From positions 62,001 through 126,000 of the forward strand of contig NZ_VLLB01000005.1 of the NCBI RefSeq assembly GCF_007830455.1: 64,000 nucleotides of DNA, read 5' to 3'. A program made the translations under genes and the position numbers. Below are positions 43,244 to 51,756 of this stretch, piece after piece (positions within the stretch are counted from its first letter, which is position 1; each line of letters opens with the position of its first letter). The stretch is from Pseudoduganella lurida. GTDB lineage: Bacteria; Pseudomonadota; Gammaproteobacteria; Burkholderiales; Burkholderiaceae_D. The notes beneath the pieces are model-generated. The model was not told the origin of the DNA. It ran no database searches and saw only the letters and a program-made list of their open reading frames with translations.

Positions 43244-44118
43244 TCGACGAGTTCTGCGACACGCTGTGGCTGGAGGACGGCCTGTCGAAGAACACGCTGG
43301 CCGCCTACCGCCGCGACATGAAGCTGTTCCATGACTGGCTGGCGGAGACGAAGCCGGGGAGCGGGCTGCTGGAGGTGCGGGGAGCCGACATCGCCGCCTA
43401 CTTCGCGGCCCGCCATGGCGACACCAAGCCCAGTTCCGCCAACCGCCGCCTGTCGGTGCTCAAGCGCTTTTATGGGCTGGCGCTGCGCCAGGCGCGCATC
43501 GGCGTGGACCCCTGCCTGAAGCTGGCCTCGGCGAAGCAGCCGGCGCGTTTCGTCCATACGCTGGGCGAGGCGCAGATCGATGCGCTGCTGGCCGCGCCGG
43601 ACACGCGCGAGCCGCTCGGCATCCGCGACCGCACGATGCTGGAGCTGATGTATGCGAGCGGCCTGCGCGTCTCGGAACTGGTGGCGCTGAAGATCACGGA
43701 GCTGAGCCTGAACGACGGCATCGTGCGCATCACGGGCAAGGGCGCCAAGACGCGCCTGGTGCCGTTCGGCGCCGAAGCGCGCCAGTGGATCGCCCGCTAC
43801 GCCAGCGAGGCGCGCGGCGCGATCCTCAACGGCCAGCAGGACGATGCGCTGTTCGTCACCGCGCGCGGCGGGCCGATGACGCGGCAGATGTTCTGGGTGC
43901 TGGTGAAGAAGCATGCGCAGAAGGCCGGCATCACGGCGCCGCTGTCGCCGCACACGCTGCGTCACGCGTTCGCCACGCACCTGCTCAATCACGGCGCCGA
44001 CCTGCGCGTGGTGCAGCTGCTGCTGGGGCACTCGGATATTTCGACCACGCAGATCTACACCCATGTGGCGCGCGAGCGGCTGAAACAGCTGCATGCGGTA
44101 CATCACCCAAGGGGATAG
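43219..44118 (+). CDS. xerD: Site-specific tyrosine recombinase XerD
   Basis: A 299-residue recombinase of the usual XerD length that resolves chromosome dimers at dif with XerC and FtsK. The N-terminal core-binding domain begins FCDTLWLEDGLSKNTLAAYRRD. Catalytic residues are all present: Arg in ASGLRVSEL, Lys in TGKGAKTRLV, His-x-x-Arg in SPHTLRHAFATH, His in LLGHSDISTTQIYTH and the final Tyr. It overlaps ogt and is not next to any mobile element, so it is the housekeeping enzyme. Confidence 0.95.
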   Translation: MAANDSALIDEFCDTLWLEDGLSKNTLAAYRRDMKLFHDWLAETKPGSGLLEVRGADIAAYFAARHGDTKPSSANRRLSVLKRFYGLALRQARIGVDPCLKLASAKQPARFVHTLGEAQIDALLAAPDTREPLGIRDRTMLELMYASGLRVSELVALKITELSLNDGIVRITGKGAKTRLVPFGAEARQWIARYASEARGAILNGQQDDALFVTARGGPMTRQMFWVLVKKHAQKAGITAPLSPHTLRHAFATHLLNHGADLRVVQLLLGHSDISTTQIYTHVARERLKQLHAVHHPRG

Positions 44119-44170
44119 CTTTTCCGCGATCCTTGAACTGACGCATAATGGAGGGGAAAGGGAGGCTACC

Positions 44171-44380
44171 ATGGCAAAAACAAATTTCAGCTACGAGAAA
44201 CGGCAGCGGGAATTGGAGAAGAAGCGCAAGGCGGATGAAAAGGCCCGGCGCAAGGCGGAAGCGAAGAACCGGCCGGAAGGCGAACAGCAGGCGGACGAGG
44301 CTGGCGCGGAGAATGCCGACACGGACGCCACCGAGACCGAGGCCGCCGACACGGACAGCACGGTGGCAAGGCAGGAATAG
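44171..44380 (+). CDS. Small highly charged conserved protein
   Basis: A 69-residue protein starting MAKTNFSYEKRQRELEKKRK. The first half is basic and helical, the second half is acidic (Glu/Asp/Ala/Thr), giving a strong charge split. I recall similar short proteins of unknown function in Oxalobacteraceae and Burkholderiales. ATG at 44171 follows GGAGG at good spacing. A second-class palindrome follows 39 bp after the stop and may end the transcript. Confidence 0.75.
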   Translation: MAKTNFSYEKRQRELEKKRKADEKARRKAEAKNRPEGEQQADEAGAENADTDATETEAADTDSTVARQE

Positions 44381-44418
44381 CGCTGCGCCAGCGACGGCGG
44401 GCAACGACGAAGAACAGG

Positions 44419-44460
44419 GGGACAGGCACCCGCCCGGCAATCCGGGCAGGTGCCTGTCCC
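44419..44460. repeat. Second-class palindrome
   Basis: GGGACAGGCACCCGCCCGG (44419-44437) pairs with CCGGGCAGGTGCCTGTCCC (44442-44460) with one mismatch and a CAAT loop. It is the same element as at 18076-18121. Confidence 0.85.
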
Positions 44461-44576
44461 TTCCTTGTTCCGGCGGCGTTGTTTTTTGGAAATGAAGCGT
44501 CGCCCCGAGCATCGGCTGGCGGGGCGGCTTGAGACAGCGCAAGCGCGCGCCGGGGCGGGGCGGGAAGAATGGCACG

Positions 44577-47048
44577 ATGGGCCAGCACCATCTCACCTCC
44601 GCCGCCGCCGACGGGCCAGCCGCCACGGACCTGTCCAGCCTGGCGCTGGACGTGGTTGCACGCCTCGTCGCTGCGCTGGAGCGCACGCCGCTGGTGGCCA
44701 TCTGCAGCATCGACCGGCAGGGCGTCGTCCGCTTCTGCAATGAAGCCTGCGCCGCGCTGTGCGGCCGGGACGCGGCCGACGTGGTGGGCCGCCCCTTGAA
44801 CGAACTGTTCGAGCGCGGCGCCCGCCAGCCGGACTACGACGCGCTCATCGAGGCCGCCTGGCACAGCGGCCGCAACGCCCCCTGCGGCGACTGGCCGGTC
44901 CATGCCGGCGGCCGCGACCTGTGGCTGCAGTCCACGCTGGTGCCCGTGTTCCACGATGGCGCGCTGGCGCAGGTGGTCTGCATGGAGGTCGACATCACGG
45001 CCCGCAAGCAGGAAGAGCAGGCGCTGGTGGCGGCCGGCAGCAACTTCCGCCAGATGTTCCTGAAGTCCGGCGACGCCATCCTGCTGGTGCGCGAAGGCCT
45101 GATCGAGGAAGCCAATCCGGCCGCGCTGGCGCTGTTCAGGTGCCCGCACCAGGAAACCTTCGTGGGCCGCCGGTTGGCCGACTTCTCGCCCCTGCAGCAG
45201 CCGGGCGGCATGCTGTCCGAAGCGGCCGCACTCGATTACCAGACGCAGGCGCACGCGCAGGGCAACTGCCGCTACGACTGGCGCTACCTGGACTGCCGCG
45301 GCAACCTGTTCTGGGCCGAGGTGCTGATCACCTCCGTCACGCTGGACCACGAGTTCCTGTTCTACGTGCTGGTGCGCGACATCTCGGCACGCAAGAACGC
45401 CGAACGCACGCTGTACCTGGCCGCCCAGGTGTTCGAGAACAGCCGCGATGCGATCCTGCTCACCGACCGCGAGCGCCACATCATCGCCATCAACCGCGCC
45501 TATTCCGAGATCACCGGCTTCGGCAGCGACGAGATGCTGGGCAAGCCGCTGTCCGTCTACCGCTCCGGCGTGGAGGACGACAGCTTCTTCCGCGAGGTGT
45601 GGAACCAGCTCGATGCCACCGACCACTGGCAGGGCGAGATCTGGTCGCGCCGCAAGAGCGGCGAGCTGTTTCCCGCCTGGCTGGCGCTCACCGCGATCCG
45701 CGACAGCGCCGACCATATCAGCAACTACATGGCGATCGTGTCGGACATCACGGAACGCAAGCGTTCGGAGGAGCACACCCGCCACCTGGCCGAACACGAC
45801 TTCCTGACGGACCTGCCGAACCGCGTGCTGCTGCTGGACCGGCTGTCGCTGGCGCTGTCCACGGCCAGCCGCAAGGGCAGCATGCTGGCCATCCTGTTCC
45901 TCGACCTGGACCGCTTCAAGCACATCAACGACACGCTGGGCCACCAGGTGGGCGACCAGCTGCTCAAGGAAGTGGCGGCGCGGCTGCTCAAGTGCGTGCG
46001 CAAGGTGGACACCGTGAGCCGCCAGGGCGGCGACGAATTCGTCATCATCCTGGCCGACATCGGCGACATCGACCATGCGGCCCACGTGGCGGCCACGGTG
46101 CGCGCGGCGATCTGCCAGCCTTACCACATCGGCACCCATGAACTGAACGTATCGACTTCGATCGGCGTCTCCATCTACCCGAGCGATGGCGACGACATCG
46201 ACACGCTGGTGAAGAACGCCGACATTGCCATGTACCACGCCAAGCAGAGCGGCCGGAACAACTTCCAGTTCTTCAGCGCCGCCATGAACGAGCGCATCAT
46301 CGAGCGCGCCACGGTCGAGAACGGCCTGCGCCGCGCGCTGGCGGAAGGCCAGTTCGAGCTGGCCTTCGAGCCGGAGCTGGACATCGCCAGCGGCGCGCTG
46401 GTGGGCGCCGAGGCGCTGATCCGCTGGCGCCATCCGGAGCTGGGCGTGCTGCTGCCGGAACGCTTCATCCCGGTGGCCGAGGATGCCGGCCTGATGGTGC
46501 CGATCGGCGACTGGGTGCTGCGCGAAGCCTGCCGCCATGCGCGCGCATGGCATGACGAAGGTCACCCGGTGCTGGTGGCCGTCAACCTGTCGCCCGCGCA
46601 GTTCGTGCAGCACGACCTGGTCGACAATGTGCGCGCGGCGCTGGAGGTGTCCGGCCTGGAAGCGCGCTACCTGGAGCTGGAACTGACGGAGGCGATCATC
46701 ATGAAGGGCGGCACGGGCACGGCCGACACGCTGCAGGGCCTGCGCGCGCTGGGCGTGCGGCTGTCGCTGGACGACTTCGGCACCGGCTGGTCGCGCCTGG
46801 GCCAACTGAAGGACTACCCGATCGACAAGCTGAAGATCGCCCAGGCCTTCATGCGCAACGGCGTGGACACGACCATCATCCGCACCATCATCGCGATGGC
46901 GCGCAGCCTGGAGATGACGGTGATCGCGGAAGGCGTGGAAACGGCCGAGCAGCTGGAATTCCTGCGCGGGCAGGGCTGCGACCAGTACCAGGGCCACCAT
47001 GCCGCGGCGGCCGTGAAGGCCATCGGCATGGACGGGGTATTACATTGA
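44577..47048 (+). CDS. PAS-GGDEF-EAL cyclic-di-GMP protein
   Basis: An 823-residue cytosolic signalling protein. Three PAS-type sensor modules (about 40-150, 155-275 and 285-405, two ending in DI(S/T)xRK motifs) precede a GGDEF domain with an intact RQGGDEF (485-488 core) and an EAL domain with EAL at 612-614. Phosphodiesterase residues visible are NLSPAQF, ELTEAIIM, LDDFGTGWS, DKLKI and AEGVE. Both activities are therefore possible. The C-terminus is unusual: after CDQYQG the expected Y-x-F-S-x-P ending is replaced by an Ala-rich tail. It stops 4 bp before the convergent nuclease gene's stop. ATG at 44577 is chosen. Confidence 0.92.
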   Translation: MGQHHLTSAAADGPAATDLSSLALDVVARLVAALERTPLVAICSIDRQGVVRFCNEACAALCGRDAADVVGRPLNELFERGARQPDYDALIEAAWHSGRNAPCGDWPVHAGGRDLWLQSTLVPVFHDGALAQVVCMEVDITARKQEEQALVAAGSNFRQMFLKSGDAILLVREGLIEEANPAALALFRCPHQETFVGRRLADFSPLQQPGGMLSEAAALDYQTQAHAQGNCRYDWRYLDCRGNLFWAEVLITSVTLDHEFLFYVLVRDISARKNAERTLYLAAQVFENSRDAILLTDRERHIIAINRAYSEITGFGSDEMLGKPLSVYRSGVEDDSFFREVWNQLDATDHWQGEIWSRRKSGELFPAWLALTAIRDSADHISNYMAIVSDITERKRSEEHTRHLAEHDFLTDLPNRVLLLDRLSLALSTASRKGSMLAILFLDLDRFKHINDTLGHQVGDQLLKEVAARLLKCVRKVDTVSRQGGDEFVIILADIGDIDHAAHVAATVRAAICQPYHIGTHELNVSTSIGVSIYPSDGDDIDTLVKNADIAMYHAKQSGRNNFQFFSAAMNERIIERATVENGLRRALAEGQFELAFEPELDIASGALVGAEALIRWRHPELGVLLPERFIPVAEDAGLMVPIGDWVLREACRHARAWHDEGHPVLVAVNLSPAQFVQHDLVDNVRAALEVSGLEARYLELELTEAIIMKGGTGTADTLQGLRALGVRLSLDDFGTGWSRLGQLKDYPIDKLKIAQAFMRNGVDTTIIRTIIAMARSLEMTVIAEGVETAEQLEFLRGQGCDQYQGHHAAAAVKAIGMDGVLH

Positions 47049-47052
47049 ACGC

Positions 47053-48036
47053 CTAGAACAGCCGCATGCGCACCAGTACCTGGCCGTGGTCGGACGCCTC
47101 GGGCGGCGCCAGCTGCAGGTGCTCGTTGAAGTAGCTGACATCGACGACTTCGCCGATCGCGCGCGGCGAATTGCGGTTGAATTCCTCGGAGACGAGCACG
47201 TGGTCGATGGTGGACTGGTGGCCTTCGTGGACGCTGGTGAAGGCGGTCGGCGCATCCTGGCGCAGCTGGATCTGGCGGCTGTCGTACAGGCGGCCGCGGC
47301 GCTCCTCGGCGGCGGCCAGGTGCGGATCGGCGGACGTCGCCACGCTGCGCGTGCCGCCGCTGCCGAGCACGATCGTGGTCGTCACCGCATCGGCCGTGTC
47401 GTTGAAGTCGCCCAGCACCACGCAGGGACGACGCGATTCGCGCATCATCTTCGACAGCAGCACGCGCAGCGCCACCGCCTCCGTGCCGCGCCACACGAGC
47501 GAGCGCAGGCTGGCCATCGCGTAGTGCAGGGGATCCTCGCCGCTGTCGCCGCTGCGGTAGTCGGGGCGGCGCGATTTCAGGTGCACCACGATCACGTCCA
47601 CCGCCTGCTCGTTGGGCAGCAGGACCTGCACGTGCAGCGGCGCGCGCGCGAAGCGGTCCGAGTCCGGGCTGCCGGTATCGCACGGCACGTCCGCCGGATA
47701 ATTCACGTAGACATTGGGCGGGCTGGCCAGCGGCAGGCGCGAGACGAGCGCCACGTTCGGCGTCATGCGGGTGGCATGGGGATCGGGATCGAAGCCGGCG
47801 TGCACGGCATCGCGGTAATGACGGGTGCGGCTCAACACGTCGCGCAGTGCCGCCTGGGAGAAGATTTCCTGGAAGCCGATCACGTCGGCATCGAGCTGGT
47901 CGAGCTGCTGCGCAATCCACTCCACCTTCGCTTCGTAGCCCGCCGGGGTGAGGGGCTCGAGGTTGTCGTACAATTTCGCGCCGGGCGGGGCGAGGTTGCA
48001 GACATTGAAGGTGGCAAAGCGAATTTCTTCCTGCAT
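47053..48036 (-). CDS. Endonuclease/exonuclease/phosphatase family protein
   Basis: A 327-residue protein of the EEP (DNase I-like) fold. Motifs are FATFNVCNLAPPG, VIGFQEIFSQ with the metal-binding Glu, VVHLKSRR, VVLGDFNDTADAV and DHVLVS with the late SDHGQVLVRM catalytic His. No signal peptide is seen, so it may act in the cytosol; substrate unknown. ATG at 48036 follows AAGGAG. It is divergent from ybaK with 35 bp between and convergent with the GGDEF/EAL gene. Confidence 0.9.
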   Translation of the reverse strand: MQEEIRFATFNVCNLAPPGAKLYDNLEPLTPAGYEAKVEWIAQQLDQLDADVIGFQEIFSQAALRDVLSRTRHYRDAVHAGFDPDPHATRMTPNVALVSRLPLASPPNVYVNYPADVPCDTGSPDSDRFARAPLHVQVLLPNEQAVDVIVVHLKSRRPDYRSGDSGEDPLHYAMASLRSLVWRGTEAVALRVLLSKMMRESRRPCVVLGDFNDTADAVTTTIVLGSGGTRSVATSADPHLAAAEERRGRLYDSRQIQLRQDAPTAFTSVHEGHQSTIDHVLVSEEFNRNSPRAIGEVVDVSYFNEHLQLAPPEASDHGQVLVRMRLF

Positions 48037-48071
48037 AATGAGAAACTCCTTTTCACTCGATCGTAACACGC

Positions 48072-48563
48072 ATGGCCAGGAAAGAGCATATTTCAGAAAC
48101 CCCCGCGACGGCGCTGCTCAAGAAGCACAAGGTGCCCTTCAGCGAGCATCCGTACGGGTACGAGGAACATGGCGGCACGTCCGTCTCGGCCCGCGAACTG
48201 GGGGTCGACGAGCACCACGTGGTCAAGACGCTGGTGATGCAGGACGAAGCCGCCAAACCATTGATTGTGCTGATGCACGGAGATTGCAAGGTCTCCACCA
48301 AGAACCTGGCGCGCAATATCGGCTGCAAGTCCGTCGAACCGTGCAAGCCGGAGGTGGCGCAGCGCCATTCCGGCTACCTGGTGGGCGGCACGTCGCCGTT
48401 CGGCACGAAGAAGGACATGCCGGTGTACGTGGAGGAATCGATCCTCGCGCTAGAAACGATTTATATCAATGGCGGACGGCGCGGCTTCCTGATTGGCATC
48501 GCGCCGGCGGTGCTGGGGCAGGTGCTGGGGGCGAAGGCCGTCAACTGCGCGCTGGCGGATTGA
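48072..48563 (+). CDS. ybaK: Cys-tRNA(Pro)/Cys-tRNA(Cys) deacylase YbaK
   Basis: A 163-residue trans-editing enzyme that hydrolyses mis-charged Cys-tRNA(Pro). YbaK-family markers are the region HVVKTLVMQDEAAKPLIVLM with the catalytic Lys, GCKSVEPCKPEVAQRHSGYLVGGTSPFG (divided here), and VYVEESILALETIYINGG. It is soluble and shares a short divergent promoter region with the EEP nuclease gene. Confidence 0.93.
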   Translation: MARKEHISETPATALLKKHKVPFSEHPYGYEEHGGTSVSARELGVDEHHVVKTLVMQDEAAKPLIVLMHGDCKVSTKNLARNIGCKSVEPCKPEVAQRHSGYLVGGTSPFGTKKDMPVYVEESILALETIYINGGRRGFLIGIAPAVLGQVLGAKAVNCALAD

Positions 48564-48577
48564 CCGCTACGCCAGCA

Positions 48578-48602
48578 AAAAATGGGGACAGACCCCATTT
48601 TT
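48578..48602. repeat. Short palindrome / terminator after ybaK
   Basis: AAAAATGGGG (48578-48587) pairs with CCCCATTTTT (48593-48602) across ACAGA. The GGGGACAGACCCC core is a variant of the dispersed palindrome core, and here its flanks make a typical intrinsic terminator. Confidence 0.75.
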
Positions 48603-48667
48603 GAAGCAACGAAAAGAAGCAACCAAAAGAAGCAGCAAAAAGAAGCAGCAAAAAGAATCAACAAAGC
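48603..48667. repeat. 13-bp tandem repeats before plsY
   Basis: Five units start at 48603, 48616, 48629, 48642 and 48655, such as GAAGCAGCAAAAA. They begin right after the short palindrome and end 18 bp before the plsY start codon. Confidence 0.85.
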
Positions 48668-48685
48668 ACATAGGATTCACGGGGA

Positions 48686-49318
48686 ATGATTACAGTACTG
48701 CTGGCGCTTGCCGCCTACCTGATCGGTTCGATCTCCTTTGCCGTCGTCGTGAGCAAGGTCTATGGCCTGTCCGACCCGCGCACCTACGGTTCCGGCAATC
48801 CGGGCGCCACCAATGTGCTGCGCAGCGGGAACAAGGGCGCCGCCATCTGGACGCTGGTCGGCGATGCCTTCAAGGGCTGGCTGGCGGTCTGGCTGACGAT
48901 CCACTTCGCCGCCCGCCTGGGGATCGGCGACGGCACCATCGCGCTGGTGGCGCTGGCCGTGTTCCTGGGCCACCTGTGGCCCGTGTTCTTCCGCTTCCAG
49001 GGCGGCAAGGGCGTGGCGACGGCGCTGGGCGTGCTGCTGGCGCTGGATGTCTGGCTGGGCCTGGCCACGCTGGCCACCTGGCTCGTCATCGCGTATGCGT
49101 TCCGCTATTCCTCGCTGGCCGCGCTGCTGGCCGCCGTGTTCGCACCGTTCTACTATGGGCTGCTGTTCGGCGTCGAGCCGCAGCTGTTCGCCGTCGTGGT
49201 GATGAGCGGGCTGCTGGTGTGGCGCCACGCATCGAACATCGGCAACCTCATGGCGGGCAAGGAGAGCCGCATCGGCAGCAAGAGCAAGGCGGCCGCCGCG
49301 GCCGCGAAAAAGAAGTAA
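48686..49318 (+). CDS. plsY: Acyl-phosphate glycerol-3-phosphate acyltransferase PlsY
   Basis: A 210-residue inner-membrane enzyme starting phospholipid synthesis from acyl-phosphate. PlsY loops are present: [14 protein letters not shown], the [18 protein letters not shown] phosphate-binding motif, [18 protein letters not shown], and the late [15 protein letters not shown]. The C-terminus has an extra basic, Ala/Lys-rich tail of about 15 residues. ATG at 48686 follows GGGGA. A run of 13-bp tandem repeats ends just upstream, so its leader is unusual. Confidence 0.95.
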   Translation: MITVLLALAAYLIGSISFAVVVSKVYGLSDPRTYGSGNPGATNVLRSGNKGAAIWTLVGDAFKGWLAVWLTIHFAARLGIGDGTIALVALAVFLGHLWPVFFRFQGGKGVATALGVLLALDVWLGLATLATWLVIAYAFRYSSLAALLAAVFAPFYYGLLFGVEPQLFAVVVMSGLLVWRHASNIGNLMAGKESRIGSKSKAAAAAAKKK

Positions 49319-49396
49319 CCGTCTTGCAAATCGGCGGCCGGCCCATATCATCTGACGATGGGCCGCCGCCGGCGGCCACCGCACTGAAAGGCCGCC

Positions 49397-50059
49397 ATGT
49401 CCACACCCCTCCGCATCGACTTCGTATCCGACGTTTCCTGTCCCTGGTGCGCCATCGGCCTGAACTCGCTGGAGAAGGCCATCGCCAGGATCGGTCCCGA
49501 TCTCGCCGTCGAATTCCACGTCCAGCCCTTCGAGCTGAACCCGAACATGGGCAAGGGCGGCCAGGACATCGGCGAGCACATCGCCGAAAAATACGGCAGC
49601 ACGCCGGCGCAGCAGGAGCAGTCGCGCGAGATGATCCGCCAGCGCGGCGAGATCGTCGGGTTCCAGTTCGCGATGGACAAGCGCGGCCGCATCTACAACA
49701 CCTTCGATGCGCACCGCCTGCTGCACTGGGCCGCGGAAGTCGATGAAGAAGAAGTGGGCCAGCAGCGCGCTCTGAAGCACGCGCTGCTGGAAGCCTACTT
49801 CACCAACGGCGAAGACCCGAGCTCGCACGAGGTGCTGCTGCGCGCCGCCGAGAAGGTGGGCCTGGACCGCGCCGCCGCGGCGGAAGTGCTGGCGTCGAAC
49901 GAATATGCCGACGAGGTGCGCGAGCTGGAAGCGTTCTGGCAGGATGCGGGCGTGCGCTCGGTACCGGCCGTGGTCGTCAACCAGAAGCACCTGATCTCCG
50001 GCGGCCAGCCGCCCGAGGTGTTCGAGCAGGCGCTCCGGCAGATCATGGCCGAAGGCTGA
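49397..50059 (+). CDS. DsbA/FrnE-like thioredoxin-fold oxidoreductase
   Basis: A 220-residue cytosolic protein of the FrnE / 2-hydroxychromene-2-carboxylate isomerase group. The redox motif CPWC is at residues 15-18 (FVSDVSCPWCAIG). The helical insertion and the cis-Pro region VRSVPAVVVNQKHLISGGQ follow. There is no signal peptide, unlike DsbA. Such proteins act in oxidative-stress tolerance or polyketide pathways; no neighbour points to either. Confidence 0.9.
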   Translation: MSTPLRIDFVSDVSCPWCAIGLNSLEKAIARIGPDLAVEFHVQPFELNPNMGKGGQDIGEHIAEKYGSTPAQQEQSREMIRQRGEIVGFQFAMDKRGRIYNTFDAHRLLHWAAEVDEEEVGQQRALKHALLEAYFTNGEDPSSHEVLLRAAEKVGLDRAAAAEVLASNEYADEVRELEAFWQDAGVRSVPAVVVNQKHLISGGQPPEVFEQALRQIMAEG

Positions 50060-50095
50060 CCGGGCCGCATTCCCTTCCTCCCTCTCCAGTCGAGC

Positions 50096-50124
50096 TTACC
50101 ACCTGCTAGCGATTGCGCTACACT
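50096..50124 (+). promoter_or_regulatory. Predicted promoter of DUF427 gene
   Basis: TTACCA (50096-50101) and TACACT (50119-50124) with the ideal 17-bp spacer, 55 bp before the ATG at 50180. Confidence 0.45.
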
Positions 50125-50179
50125 GCCGCCATCGACGGCCGTCCTTCGGCGGCCTTGCAGCGCACACAGGAGAACCGCC

Positions 50180-50470
50180 ATGCCGACCGCCATCTGGAAC
50201 GGAACCGTCATCGCCGAAGCGAGCGACGCGGAAGTGGAAATCGTCGAGAACAATGTCTACTTCCCGCCGCAGAGCGTGAAGCGCGAACTGCTGCGCGACA
50301 GCACGCACACGACCATGTGCCCGTGGAAGGGCGTGGCCAGCTACTACGACGTGGAAGTCGATGGCCAGCGCAACCGGAACGCGGCCTGGTACTACCCCAC
50401 GCCGAAGGACGCGGCCAAGGCCATCACCGGCCGCATCGCGTTCTGGCACGGCGTCGAGGTCTGCCGCTAG
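50180..50470 (+). CDS. DUF427 domain protein
   Basis: A 96-residue protein made wholly of one DUF427 domain: AIWNGTVIAEASDAEVEIVENNVYFPP, then TTMCPWKGVASYYDVEVDG and AWYYPTPKDAAKAI (segments listed in part). The CPWKG motif is the family's most conserved point. Function unknown. ATG at 50180 follows AGGAG. Confidence 0.9.
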   Translation: MPTAIWNGTVIAEASDAEVEIVENNVYFPPQSVKRELLRDSTHTTMCPWKGVASYYDVEVDGQRNRNAAWYYPTPKDAAKAITGRIAFWHGVEVCR

Positions 50471-50489
50471 GCGGCGTCCGTTCGACTGA

Positions 50490-51716
50490 GTGGACAACCT
50501 TACCCACACCTTCGTCGGCCTGGGCGTCGGCGAACTGGTGCAGCGCTCGCTGCCGGCCGAGGCGGACGCGCCGCGCCAGCGCACCCGCCACCGCCTGCTG
50601 CTGACGGCCTGCGCGGCGGCCAGCAACTTCCCCGACCTGGACCTGTTCCTCACGCACCTGCTGCCGGCACCGCTGGGCTACCTGCTGCACCACCGCGGCC
50701 ACACGCACACGCTGCTGTACGCGATTCCACAGGCCTTGCTGCTGCTGGCGATGCTGTGGGTGTTCTGGCCGAACGCGCGCCAGCTGCTGCGCACCAGCCC
50801 TCACGCGCGGCTCGGGCTGGGGCTGGCCATCGTCCTCGGCTTCCTGCTGCACATGTCGATGGACCTGCTCAATTCCTACGGCATCCACCCGCTGTATCCG
50901 TTCGATCCGCGCTGGTTCTACGGCGACCTGGTGTTCATCGTCGAACCCGTGTTCTGGGTGGCGTTCGGCGTGCCGCTGGCGCTGGCCATCCCGAACCGCA
51001 TCCTGCGCGGTCTCGCGCTCGGCGCGCTGACGCTGTTCCTGGCCGGCGCCACGTGGCGCGGCTATTTGGGCTGGCCGTCGCTGGCGGTCCTGCTGGTGCT
51101 GGGCGGCGTGCTGGCCGCGCTGCGCATCACGCGCCGGCAGAGCCGCCGGGCCCCGGCACTGGCGGCGCTGCTGAGCGTGGGCTTCATCGCCGTGCAGGGC
51201 GGCGCTTCGTCGGCCGCACGCAGCCAGGTGGAAGCCACATTGCACGGCATCGATCCCGCTTCGCGCGTGCTGGACGTGGCGATGACGGCGTTCCCCGCCC
51301 AGCCGCTGTGCTGGTCCTTCGTGTCGATCGAGGAGAACGAACAGGCCGGCAGTTACCGCCTGCGCCGGGGCATGCTCAACCTGGCGCCGGGAGCGCTGGC
51401 CTCCTGTCCGGCGGGCCTCACCGATCCGGCCGCGACGGAAGCTGCTGCACCGGGCATCGCGCTGGCCGCACCGTGGACCGGCGATCTGGCCATGCTGCGC
51501 ACGCTGGCCGGGCGCGACTGCCATGTGAACGCGTGGCTGCGCTTCGCCCGCATGCCGGCCGTGGACGGCGACAGCGCCACCGACGTGCGCTTCTCGGCCA
51601 CCCCGCGGGGCAATTTCGCCACGCTGGACATCGCCGACAGCGCGCGCACGCCGTGCGCCGACGTGCCGCACTGGGGCTACCCGCGCGCCGACCTGCTGGG
51701 CCCCGCACTACAATGA
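50490..51716 (+). CDS. YdjM/DUF457-type membrane-bound metal-dependent hydrolase
   Basis: A 408-residue inner-membrane protein. The family block is DNLTHTFVGLGVGEL at the start, NFPDLDLFLTHLL, and HHRGHTHTLLYAIPQ with metal-binding His residues, then GFLLHMSMDLLNSYGIHPLYPF. About six membrane segments lie in the first 220 residues, and the last 180 residues form a soluble periplasmic domain. GTG at 50490 is the start. Relatives include LexA-regulated YdjM; no LexA box was noticed here. Confidence 0.88.
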   Translation: MDNLTHTFVGLGVGELVQRSLPAEADAPRQRTRHRLLLTACAAASNFPDLDLFLTHLLPAPLGYLLHHRGHTHTLLYAIPQALLLLAMLWVFWPNARQLLRTSPHARLGLGLAIVLGFLLHMSMDLLNSYGIHPLYPFDPRWFYGDLVFIVEPVFWVAFGVPLALAIPNRILRGLALGALTLFLAGATWRGYLGWPSLAVLLVLGGVLAALRITRRQSRRAPALAALLSVGFIAVQGGASSAARSQVEATLHGIDPASRVLDVAMTAFPAQPLCWSFVSIEENEQAGSYRLRRGMLNLAPGALASCPAGLTDPAATEAAAPGIALAAPWTGDLAMLRTLAGRDCHVNAWLRFARMPAVDGDSATDVRFSATPRGNFATLDIADSARTPCADVPHWGYPRADLLGPALQ

Positions 51717-51756
51717 GCGCCCCGCATCGTCGCGATCACCCCACGCCACCGGCGCC

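Noticed and set aside
43219..44118. Integrase of a mobile element
   Set aside because: Length, motifs and the lack of a tRNA att site or cargo identify the housekeeping XerD.
44187..47000. Antisense frame of over 900 codons opposite the GGDEF/EAL gene
   Set aside because: Composition (His, Arg, Gln, Val rich) is that of a shadow frame and it has no domain, whereas the sense strand has intact GGDEF and EAL motifs.
46950..47048. Frameshift at the end of the EAL domain
   Set aside because: The other two frames do not restore the usual Y-x-F-S-x-P ending before meeting stops or unrelated sequence.
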